NCBI GenBank assembly: GCA_003233615.1
Contig: QIMB01000402.1
Location: forward strand, 1 to 5,771
DNA from: Nitrospirota bacterium
GTDB taxonomy: Bacteria > Nitrospirota > Nitrospiria > Nitrospirales > UBA8639
Reading direction: 5' to 3'
DNA length: 5,771 nt
A program made the translations under genes and the position numbers. Position 1 is the stretch's first letter; each line of letters starts with the position of its first letter. A model generated the notes under the pieces. The model did not search any database and was not told the origin of the DNA. It saw nothing but the letters and a program-made list of their open reading frames with translations. Shown one piece after another: positions 1 through 5,771 of the stretch.

Positions 1-1026
1 TCCCACCCGCCAAGCCTGCGTACCATGTTTCGTAAAGTGGCAATTACTCACCTGCCCCTTGAACTGATTCAAAGACCGTATCACATCCATCCGTCTTTCA
101 GTCGGCGCAAAGAATACCATGAACCCTCCACCTCCCGCGCCAGAAATCTTTCCCGCCAAAGCGCCCGCAGCAATCGCCGCACGATATATTTCTTCAATGT
201 GCGAATTGGACACTGACGTGGCAGAACGCTTTTTACTCTCCCACCCTTGGCGCATGGAATCTACCATCCCATCAAAATCACCTTTGAGCAAACACTCCTT
301 CATCACCAAGGCCTCTCGCTTGATGCCATGCATCGCCTCAATGGCATCTACTGAGCCGGCTTGCACATTGCGGCTTTGCTCAGCAATGATCTTTGAAGAC
401 TCCCGAGACACACCGGTATAGAACAACACTAAGGACGCCTCAAGTTCACAGATGATCCAATTCTTAATACGCAATGGATTGATCACTGCGCGTTCTTCTG
501 CATAAAACTCCATGAAATTGAAGCCACCAAAGGTCGCCGAATATTGATCCTGCCTTCCACCCTGCAAACGACAATCAACACGCTCTATCTTGAAAGCAAG
601 CTGTGCAATGGTGTAATCATCAAGAGGCAAATTGAACAATTCAACAAATGTCCGAATCATTGCCACGACCAGTGTAGAAGAAGAACCTAACCCAGATCCT
701 ACCGGGGCATCACAAAAGGTGCTCATTTCCATTGCAATCGGACGACCACCGTTATAGTGCTGGATCATGTGGTTATAGACCGCCTTGTGCAAGTCGAGCT
801 CACCATTCAGCCTGAGCGGCACTGACATAGCGTTAACCGTTTCCGCCTGTTGATCTGTTGCAACAAAACGCACGATTGATTCATCCAACGTTTTGATCAC
901 AGCATAGGCATAGCGATCGAGCGTGGCATTCAGCACATACCCTCCGTGAATATCACAATAAGGGGAAACATCTGCCCCTCCCCCGGCAAGCCCAAGCCGC
1001 AGGGGCGCTCGCGCACGAATGATCAT
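1..1026 (-). CDS. hddA: D-glycero-alpha-D-manno-heptose 7-phosphate kinase (GHMP family), 3' end cut by window edge
   Basis: Cytoplasmic kinase that phosphorylates C1 of D-glycero-D-manno-heptose 7-phosphate, giving the 1,7-bisphosphate on the GDP-heptose route. Translating the minus strand from 1026 gives 342 codons with no stop before position 1. The family is about 340-350 residues, so only a few are missing. All GHMP signatures are visible: N-terminal APLRLGLAGGGAD (7-19), the ATP-binding loop PVGSGLGSSS (108-117), GGRQDQY (156-162, with D160 as the expected catalytic Asp), LVLFYTGVSRESS (about 199-211), and the glycine-rich SGAGGGGF (295-302). The first loop has Ala18 where I remember Thr as usual. 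Start: ATG 1026 gives the family-like beginning MIIRARAPLR, with AGGG 8 nt upstream. In-frame ATG 1032, only 4 nt after the upstream stop, adds two residues and is possible. It follows the dehydratase gene with almost no gap, so it is probably translated from the same mRNA. Function is assigned by motif recall, not by a search. Confidence 0.88.
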   Translation of the reverse strand, partial: MIIRARAPLRLGLAGGGADVSPYCDIHGGYVLNATLDRYAYAVIKTLDESIVRFVATDQQAETVNAMSVPLRLNGELDLHKAVYNHMIQHYNGGRPIAMEMSTFCDAPVGSGLGSSSTLVVAMIRTFVELFNLPLDDYTIAQLAFKIERVDCRLQGGRQDQYSATFGGFNFMEFYAEERAVINPLRIKNWIICELEASLVLFYTGVSRESSKIIAEQSRNVQAGSVDAIEAMHGIKREALVMKECLLKGDFDGMVDSMRQGWESKKRSATSVSNSHIEEIYRAAIAAGALAGKISGAGGGGFMVFFAPTERRMDVIRSLNQFKGQVSNCHFTKHGTQAWRVG

Positions 1027-1036
1027 CCTCATAACC

Positions 1037-2047
1037 CTATCTCGTCAAAAATCCTTGTCCCGATTTAACCCGATCTCGCCAATACTCAAGCAAATCCCTC
1101 ATCGTCTGCTCAAAGGGGATGACAGGCTCCCACCCAGTGACCGATTTAAATTTTTCCGTATTCGGCACCTGCAAATCTGCGTCTATGGGACGAAGACGAT
1201 CCGGGTCTGTTTCAACTTTAATATTTTTCACTGTGGACATCGCAAGCAAAGTCTTCAACATTTCATCAATAGTACACGTGTAGGTACCACCGATATTATA
1301 ATAGGCAGCCGGTATGGGATTCACTGTCACGAGCAGATAATACGCACGCACGGCATCTCGCACGTCGGCGAACGTGCGCAACGATTCAAGATTGCCGGTC
1401 TTTACCACCGGAGGAATCAAGCCTTCCTCAATCATAGCAATCTGCTTGGCAAACGTAGATTCGGAAAAGACGTCACCCCGACGTGGCCCAGTGTGCGTAA
1501 ACATCCGCGTCGTCATCACCGTCATATTATAGGCTTCGGCATAATAACGGCCAATCAAGTCGGTACCCACCTTGGAAATCGCATAAGGTGATGCCGGGTG
1601 AAATGTACATTCTTCATCAATCGGCAACTTTTCTTTAGGTACGCGTCCGAATACCTCAGAAGAGGCACAGACATGGGTAATCGCCTGAATAGCGTTCTTT
1701 CTCAAAGCTTCCAACACATGGGCCGTGCCTAGCACATTCGTTTCCAAAGTATCCAGTGGAGAATCGAAACTGGTCTTGGGGTAGCTTTGAGCTGCCAGAT
1801 GAAAAACATAGTCAGGCTGCGCCTTTGCAACAGCCTCATGGAGTGACAAATAATCCCGCAAATCACCGTAAACAAGACTTATACGATCATTCGTGTTTAT
1901 GCGAGGCAACAAATGTGAGATGTTATCCAACGAACTTCGCCAACGGCATAGTCCATATAACTCCCAATCAGTATGCTCCAACAAATAATCAGCCAAATGA
2001 GAACCGACCATCCCAGTGATACCAGTGATTAGTACGCGTTTAGGCAA
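1037..2047 (-). CDS. GDP-mannose 4,6-dehydratase-like SDR (possible GDP-heptose 4,6-dehydratase)
   Basis: Extended SDR of 336 residues, a normal length for GDP-sugar 4,6-dehydratases. This type of enzyme uses bound NADP to turn a GDP-hexose or GDP-heptose into its 4-keto-6-deoxy form. Visible features: Rossmann motif GITGMVG (9-15), GDLRD (61-65), HLAAQS (83-88), catalytic S129/S130-E131 in ASSEVFG, Y155 and K159 in YAISK, the GMD-like GPRRGD (187-192), and RTFADVRDAV (224-233). GMD proper usually has Thr-Ser-Glu at the catalytic site; here it is Ser-Ser-Glu. Start: a GTG at 2077 is in frame but has no ribosome site. TTG 2047 has AAGAGGA 7 nt upstream, begins MPKRVLITG as the family does, and overlaps the upstream stop by 8 nt, which suggests translational coupling. 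The next gene, hddA, makes a GDP-heptose precursor, so a DmhA-like role on GDP-manno-heptose is attractive. A plain GMD on GDP-mannose, or a related epimerase, remains possible. Confidence 0.85.
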   Translation of the reverse strand: MPKRVLITGITGMVGSHLADYLLEHTDWELYGLCRWRSSLDNISHLLPRINTNDRISLVYGDLRDYLSLHEAVAKAQPDYVFHLAAQSYPKTSFDSPLDTLETNVLGTAHVLEALRKNAIQAITHVCASSEVFGRVPKEKLPIDEECTFHPASPYAISKVGTDLIGRYYAEAYNMTVMTTRMFTHTGPRRGDVFSESTFAKQIAMIEEGLIPPVVKTGNLESLRTFADVRDAVRAYYLLVTVNPIPAAYYNIGGTYTCTIDEMLKTLLAMSTVKNIKVETDPDRLRPIDADLQVPNTEKFKSVTGWEPVIPFEQTMRDLLEYWRDRVKSGQGFLTR

Positions 2048-2900
2048 TGTGTTTTCCTCTTGAAAAATCAAATTCACGAGTCACGGTTTCTCGAAGAGTC
2101 CGTGCGGACCGACCGAGAAGTATGCTCAAAACAGGTGAGGCCATTCGAATCACTCTTGGCCTATTCTTAAAAAAGTCAGCATCCGGCTCGGTCACATGAA
2201 AAATTAAATTCGAACAAACTGTATCCTGTAAAATTTTGGCGAATTCAGTTCGAGCCAAAATCTCAGGGCCACCAAAATTGATGACATGCTGAGGAAACTC
2301 ATTCCAACGAATCGCCAAGGCAATCGCGCCCTCAAGCACATCATCTCGACAAATAACGGCCCGATAGAACGGATGGAAAATTTCAGCCACCTCACCCCTT
2401 TCTGCACATCCAGCTACATACTTCGTAAACTTGTCTTCTTGGGAAAATACATACGAAAGACGAATAGCCTTAAATAGAGGATTTCCCAAAAACCGTTTTT
2501 CCACATCATACTTCATCTCAGCATACTCTCCGACTGGATTACAGACAGCACGTTCATCAATCGTATCGTTTCTTTCCCCATAGACCGTATCGCTAGAGAA
2601 AAAGAGGACACGGCCACCACGCGCCATGACACTGGCAATAAATTTTGATGTCCCTGTTACATTGATCGCCCAAGCACGATCATGATCACGCGCACAAGCA
2701 TCCGGTGCGGATATTCCAGCAGTCACAAGTACTACCTCAAGATCTTTTATTAAGCCATAATCAAATGTATCTGGGGCATCTAGCTGAAACGAGATCAATT
2801 GATTGCTACCAATTGTTGATGTTCCCTGCACTTGACACGACAGCATGGCCAATCTAAAAAGTGGCGCCCCTATGTAGCCAGTTGCTCCAACAATAAGCAC
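2040..2900 (-). CDS. RmlD-like NAD(P)-dependent nucleotide-sugar reductase (SDR)
   Basis: Cytoplasmic SDR of 286 residues, close to the length of dTDP-4-dehydrorhamnose reductase (RmlD). Such enzymes reduce a 4-keto nucleotide sugar with NAD(P)H. Visible features: Rossmann motif GATGYIG (5-11), TAGIS (60-64), the strand end FFSSDTVYGE (100-109) with S102-S103-D104, and Y126-x3-K130 in GEYAEMK. Further on are RLSYVFS (147-153), an FYRAVICRDDVLEGA stretch (178-192) resembling RmlD's HVDD region, and INFGGPE (207-213), where the family commonly has a FNLGG-type motif. The substrate is not readable. Its place directly before a 4,6-dehydratase suggests it reduces that enzyme's 4-keto product. Start: GTG 2900 has GGGAG 6 nt upstream and gives MLIVGATGYIG. 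An in-frame TTG at 2960 would add 20 residues without family likeness and has no ribosome site. The stop overlaps the start of the next gene. Confidence 0.78.
   Translation of the reverse strand: MLIVGATGYIGAPLFRLAMLSCQVQGTSTIGSNQLISFQLDAPDTFDYGLIKDLEVVLVTAGISAPDACARDHDRAWAINVTGTSKFIASVMARGGRVLFFSSDTVYGERNDTIDERAVCNPVGEYAEMKYDVEKRFLGNPLFKAIRLSYVFSQEDKFTKYVAGCAERGEVAEIFHPFYRAVICRDDVLEGAIALAIRWNEFPQHVINFGGPEILARTEFAKILQDTVCSNLIFHVTEPDADFFKNRPRVIRMASPVLSILLGRSARTLRETVTREFDFSRGKHIA
2055..2061 (-). promoter_or_regulatory. Ribosome binding site deciding the TTG start of the dehydratase gene
   Basis: AAGAGGA lies inside the last codons of the RmlD-like gene, 7 nt before TTG 2047. The TTG overlaps the upstream TAA (2042-2040), so ribosomes finishing the first gene could restart on the second. 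The in-frame GTG at 2077 has no comparable element. Confidence 0.7.
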
Positions 2901-2906
2901 GTCATT

Positions 2907-2911
2907 CTCCC
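2907..2911 (-). promoter_or_regulatory. Ribosome binding site deciding the GTG start of the RmlD-like gene
   Basis: GGGAG ends 6 nt before GTG 2900, a good distance. No such element precedes the in-frame TTG at 2960. This, plus the fit of MLIVGATGYIG to SDR N-termini, decides the start. Confidence 0.6.
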
Positions 2912-3014
2912 AAGAAACGGTGTTATGAATCTCTCCTTCAACATACTGACCTGCCTCCAATGCTGCTCAGATCTCTATAGACACAAACCAACCTGTAAGG
3001 GCTTCTTTTTCATA

Positions 3015-3042
3015 GGGAATCTGAAATTAGGCTCAGATGCCC
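3015..3042 (-). repeat. Inverted repeat in spacer, potential hairpin
   Basis: On the minus strand GGG-C-ATCTGA (3042-3033) faces TCAGAT-T-CCC (3024-3015) across an 8-nt loop. That gives nine Watson-Crick pairs with one C/T mismatch. It is followed by TATGAAAAAG, not by a T-run, so it is not a typical intrinsic terminator for the minus strand. On the plus strand it is followed by AGCAATTTTA, only a weak T stretch, and no plus-strand gene ends here. The stop of the 39-residue ORF is the TGA of the first arm. It may be a processing or attenuation structure, or a protein-binding dyad. Confidence 0.4.
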
Positions 3043-3152
3043 AGCAATTTTACGAATGGTCTGATCTCCACGTTTCCTTCCTCATAACCCTTTACGGCTA
3101 AACTTGTCTTCACCGCTTTGTTACACCTCAACTGTTTATCATTCTCGTTCAT
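3033..3152 (-). CDS. Possible small ORF, 39 residues, no recognised function
   Basis: ATG 3152 follows AAAAGGAG, leaving only 2 nt between that purine run and the ATG, which is tighter than usual. The 39-residue product begins MNENDKQLRCNK and ends VKLLGI. It is mildly basic and has no signal peptide, membrane segment or cysteine pair. It lies in the spacer between the glycosyltransferase and the RmlD-like gene. Its ribosome site falls in one inverted repeat and its TGA stop in another, which would fit a leader peptide, but chance is a serious alternative. It is in the same frame as the RmlD-like gene but separated from it by three stops. No homologue is known to me. Confidence 0.2.
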   Translation of the reverse strand: MNENDKQLRCNKAVKTSLAVKGYEEGNVEIRPFVKLLGI

Positions 3153-3154
3153 GG

Positions 3155-3185
3155 CTCCTTTTGTCTTTATATTGAAAAGAAGGAG
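3155..3185 (-). repeat. Imperfect inverted repeat covering the small ORF's ribosome site
   Basis: On the minus strand CTCCTT (3185-3180) pairs with AAGGAG (3160-3155), and inside it CTTT (3179-3176) pairs with AAAG (3168-3165). This leaves a 7-nt loop and a 4-nt bulge (ACAA). It lies about 40 nt after the glycosyltransferase stop, and its 3' arm is the ribosome-site-like sequence of the 39-residue ORF. There is no T-run after it, so it is not a standard terminator. The arms are purine/pyrimidine-rich and AT-heavy, so chance pairing is possible. Confidence 0.3.
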
Positions 3186-3222
3186 TCACACCGCATGCCC
3201 AATCTCAATGACATAGACCATG

Positions 3223-5771
3223 CTATTTTTGGGCAATAAAAATAAATTGCTCTTTTCCAAGATAGCCTTGATTCTCTGACCAGCAGCAGAGAGCTCGAAC
3301 ACGATGAAATCCAATCGTCCTTAATTGGTCTAATACATCCCATCCAAAGTATCGAAAGCATAGCGCGCCACCTTCTGGATCCACAGGATTACCGTGATAC
3401 TCTGCAGGATAATGATGCTCAATCGCCCCATTCGATGAAATCGACGCACGAACAATATCCTTTCGGCTCTCTGAGGAGAACGGAACGGAGAACAAAAAGA
3501 CACCTCCAGCACGTAACACCCGAAAAAGTTCACGGAAAGCCTTCACTGAATCAGGGACATGTTCAAGTACGTCCAATGATACAATCCGGTCAAAGCTGGA
3601 ATCCGCAAAGCTCAAATTCATGATATCTTCATGACGAATACCATCGATGATGGCCCCCGGCTTAGTATCCTGACCAAAATATTCACTGCCTTGCAAATGC
3701 GGATAACGTGCTTGGAGCCATCTGAAGGTAGGTGTAACGTGCTCAGTTAGATAGATTCGGCTGTTCTCTATCGGAAAAGCGAATGTATGCAAGACATTCA
3801 GTGCAATCCGCACTCTATTCACCAACCCACAGTAACCACACTGCATGTGCTCTCGCCAATTCGGCATTTTCCTTCCATCAGAAGTTAGCCCAGTTGAATA
3901 CATAAAGCTTGTAAGAAAATTGGTTGCTCGTCTACACACACAACAGAATCCTCTTGTTTCAAAATAGTCTGAGTCATCAGTTGGTAACAACGTCTCTTCG
4001 CGTAACCTCCGTCTCTCATATTCTTTCCCCATGCGTGCACAATGCCTCTGAAATGAGTCCCACCCGTCAATTTCAACACTACCCCCTATTGGCTGCCAGC
4101 CTTCTACCGTTGCATTCAGAAAGGAATCTACTCTCGACTGAATAACGTCAACAGAATAATTTTCAACAGCAAACTTTTCCCCTCCCCGACTAAGACTCTG
4201 CCAGAGACCTTTATCAAGGTAGACTTGGCACACTGCATTTGCCATATCCTCCACAGTGTTCCCAATAAGTACATTCTCACCATTCACAAGACCCATACCT
4301 TCAACAGAAATAGGTGTCGCAACACACGGAACTCCATGGCAAAAACTAGATCCTATTTTCCCTTTAATCCCTGACCCATAACGTAGTGGCGAAACGGTCA
4401 ACCGTATTCCTTCAAAAAGAGGGGTGAGGTGTTCCACAAATCCAAGAACTTGAATTGCTGGGTTTTCGGCAAGCTCCAGAATGCGCTTGGGAGGATTCGG
4501 CCCAACTATCTTAAAACAAATGTCGGGAATCTGTTTTTGTATTAACGGGAATATTTCTTCAACGAAATAAACCACCGCATCAATATTTGGCAAATGAGGA
4601 AAACTACCAATAAATAGAATATCCCGTCTTTCATCAAATGACTTAACCGCGCCAGTGATATCGGAAAAGACCAATGGAAGAACCGCGACAAGAGCATCTG
4701 GTGATTCCTCACGAACAACGTAAAGCTCCTCGCTACTTAATACAATGGTCAAGTCACTCTGCTGAATCAGGGCCAACTCTTTATCCTGTGTATCTAGAGC
4801 AGCTTGACGCATTTTTTTATCACCCGCTAATTCTGCTTGGCGAAGCTCTCGTACGTAATGTAAGTCGACCGTGTAAAAAATTAATTTCAGCTTCGGAGAA
4901 AATTGCCTTATGATTGAAAGATGTGGCCACACAACAGGTCCGCGTGCCATAAAGCATACAGTAAAATCTGCAGCATTTTTTCTCAACCAATCGTCTAATG
5001 AACCAATTCGTGGATAACAAATGACATCGATACCTGCAGCTATAAGCGCTTCATAATATCCCGACTCGTACTTTAAACCACACGGAATAAACGTGACCGC
5101 ATAATCCAGGGAAGTAAAGATCCGCATAAGAAGCATTGCAGTCATCGAAGCAGCATCTTGATCAGGCTTAGGAATCGCCCAATCCAGATACAAAAGACGT
5201 CTCTTGCAAAGCAAACCTTGACCAAGAGAAGCCCTGGGCATGAACTCAATAGTAGGCGGTGCCTCAAAGCGGCTTAATTCAATGACTTTTTCCTTGAAAT
5301 AACGCCACCCCTTGCGCTTATACGTCACACACATTCGTCTTGCAAGAGACAGCCATCCACCAGACAGCCGTCGCGCCAATGGCAACGCTTTCCTGATCAC
5401 ATGAAATCGATCGATCATTCTTTTCTTTGCATTAACGAACAGAGCTGTCATGTCATAGGGAATCAGGGTATGGCTTTTCCCATTTTTTATTGTGGCCATA
5501 TCCAACGATTTTGGAGTGTGTAGGTTTATCCCTGTTTCGCCCTCCCAGCTATACGCGTAAGAAAGTGTTCTGTAAAATTCATGTCCTTGACGAAAAACCT
5601 GTTCGCGATAATCGTTCAGCAAATACCGCAGATCAGCAATATTCTCTATAGTGACCTGCTGACTGTGCCGAGAAAAGATATGTGGATCATCAATCTTATT
5701 GCCACTGAAATGTACAAATCTCAATGGGTGACCATTTGCGGACCATTGCTTCCCGTCACGTACGATGTTCC
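3223..5771 (-). CDS. Multi-domain glycosyltransferase (GT4) fused to SAM methyltransferase, 5' end beyond window
   Basis: The frame is open for 848 codons and has no stop before the right edge. A TTG at 5724 gives an 833-residue ORF, but codons upstream continue sensibly (DGKQWSANGHPLRFVHFSG across it), so the true start lies outside. Numbering below is from 5724. Residues 1-about 100 look like the tail of a sugar-transferase-type domain that often precedes GT4 domains (LRFVHFSG, LSRH-like SRHS). Residues 175-535 are a GT4, GT-B fold domain: LDWAIPKPDQDA (180-191), YTVDLHYVRELRQ (284-296), DILFIGSFPHLPNIDAV (368-384), APLRYG-like SPLRYGSGIKGK (445-456) and GVPCVATP (464-471). Residues 540-590 are a charged linker. 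Residues 590-833 are a methyltransferase with C594xxC597 and C629xxC632, SFDRIVSLDVLEHVPD (710-725), LRAGGVFLFSVPF (737-749), and EYHGNP with FGWDVLD (775-799). The likely role is adding sugar to a surface glycan and methylating it. Acceptor, donor and methylated group are unknown. Confidence 0.86.
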   Translation of the reverse strand, partial: NIVRDGKQWSANGHPLRFVHFSGNKIDDPHIFSRHSQQVTIENIADLRYLLNDYREQVFRQGHEFYRTLSYAYSWEGETGINLHTPKSLDMATIKNGKSHTLIPYDMTALFVNAKKRMIDRFHVIRKALPLARRLSGGWLSLARRMCVTYKRKGWRYFKEKVIELSRFEAPPTIEFMPRASLGQGLLCKRRLLYLDWAIPKPDQDAASMTAMLLMRIFTSLDYAVTFIPCGLKYESGYYEALIAAGIDVICYPRIGSLDDWLRKNAADFTVCFMARGPVVWPHLSIIRQFSPKLKLIFYTVDLHYVRELRQAELAGDKKMRQAALDTQDKELALIQQSDLTIVLSSEELYVVREESPDALVAVLPLVFSDITGAVKSFDERRDILFIGSFPHLPNIDAVVYFVEEIFPLIQKQIPDICFKIVGPNPPKRILELAENPAIQVLGFVEHLTPLFEGIRLTVSPLRYGSGIKGKIGSSFCHGVPCVATPISVEGMGLVNGENVLIGNTVEDMANAVCQVYLDKGLWQSLSRGGEKFAVENYSVDVIQSRVDSFLNATVEGWQPIGGSVEIDGWDSFQRHCARMGKEYERRRLREETLLPTDDSDYFETRGFCCVCRRATNFLTSFMYSTGLTSDGRKMPNWREHMQCGYCGLVNRVRIALNVLHTFAFPIENSRIYLTEHVTPTFRWLQARYPHLQGSEYFGQDTKPGAIIDGIRHEDIMNLSFADSSFDRIVSLDVLEHVPDSVKAFRELFRVLRAGGVFLFSVPFSSESRKDIVRASISSNGAIEHHYPAEYHGNPVDPEGGALCFRYFGWDVLDQLRTIGFHRVRALCCWSENQGYLGKEQFIFIAQK

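Larger units (their letters stand above)
2901..3222. other. Spacer of about 320 nt without a recognised gene
   Basis: This stretch separates the glycosyltransferase stop from the start of the RmlD-like gene, whereas the other three genes are nearly fused. All three minus-strand frames are broken by several stops, and the plus-strand ORF crossing it shows nothing recognisable. It holds two inverted repeats and one short ORF with a ribosome-site-like stretch (separate entries). I found no convincing -35/-10 pair: a TATAAA at 3171-3166 (minus strand) lacks a good -35 at the right distance. I also found no hairpin followed by a T-run, so neither a promoter nor an intrinsic terminator is called. 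A promoter for the three downstream genes here is possible but unproven. Confidence 0.6.

Noticed and set aside
119..421. Plus-strand 100-residue ORF
   Set aside because: It is antisense to the hddA frame, which carries all GHMP motifs; no independent support.
1019..1591. Plus-strand 190-residue ORF
   Set aside because: It lies wholly opposite the well-supported dehydratase and hddA start, shows no recognisable motif, and its composition is that of an antisense shadow.
3015..3042. Intrinsic terminator
   Set aside because: The hairpin is present but is followed by TATGAAAAAG on the minus strand instead of a T-run, so it lacks the second half of a standard terminator.
1026..3090. A 12-base match (GGGTTATGAGGA on the minus strand) at 1026-1037 and 3079-3090
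   Set aside because: One exact 12-mer pair is about what chance predicts in a window of this size, and the flanks do not match, so it is not treated as a functional repeat.
2832..3101. Plus-strand 89-residue ORF partly in the spacer
   Set aside because: Mostly antisense to the RmlD-like gene and its upstream region, no ribosome site or domain seen, and the opposite strand holds the real gene.
3166..3171. TATAAA on the minus strand as a -10 promoter box
   Set aside because: No acceptable -35 element lies 16-18 nt upstream, and such a hexamer is expected by chance in AT-rich spacer.
1..5771. Defence system, mobile element, CRISPR array or RNA gene
   Set aside because: No transposase, integrase, regularly spaced repeats, nuclease or toxin motifs, or tRNA/rRNA-like sequence was seen; all clear genes belong to polysaccharide biosynthesis.

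Overview
The window looks like part of a surface-polysaccharide (O-antigen, capsule or S-layer glycan) gene cluster from a bacterium, most likely Gram-negative. All four clear genes lie on the minus strand, so the cluster reads from right to left. Base composition is moderate, near 48-50% GC by eye. Nothing fixes the genus.

Layout in transcription order. (1) Positions 5771-3223 hold a very large glycosyltransferase. It is still open at the right edge, so its N-terminus is missing. The visible part has the tail of an N-terminal domain, a central GT4 glycosyltransferase domain, and a C-terminal class I SAM methyltransferase domain with two CxxC pairs. (2) Positions 3222-2901 are a spacer of about 320 nt without a recognised gene. 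It contains two inverted repeats and one very small candidate ORF. (3) Positions 2900-2040 encode an RmlD-like short-chain dehydrogenase/reductase (SDR) acting on a nucleotide sugar. (4) Positions 2047-1037 encode a GDP-mannose 4,6-dehydratase-like SDR that overlaps the previous gene by 8 nt through a TTG start. (5) Positions 1026-1 encode a GHMP-family D-glycero-alpha-D-manno-heptose 7-phosphate kinase (HddA), which runs off the left edge only a few residues before its expected end.

How they may work together. HddA makes the bisphosphate precursor of GDP-D-glycero-alpha-D-manno-heptose. A GMD-like dehydratase directly upstream is the right type of enzyme to make the 4-keto-6-deoxy form, and the RmlD-like SDR is the right type to reduce it. 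The three are tightly packed and probably co-transcribed. This suggests a GDP-6-deoxy-heptose (or related GDP-sugar) branch feeding the glycosyltransferase/methyltransferase fusion. The heptose link rests on HddA being next door. The dehydratase could equally use GDP-mannose. The partner genes gmhA, gmhB and hddC are not in the window and would be expected further left.

I saw no mobile element, CRISPR array, RNA gene, toxin or defence gene. The less ordinary points are the multi-domain fusion, the structured spacer, and the unusual start codons of the two SDR genes.
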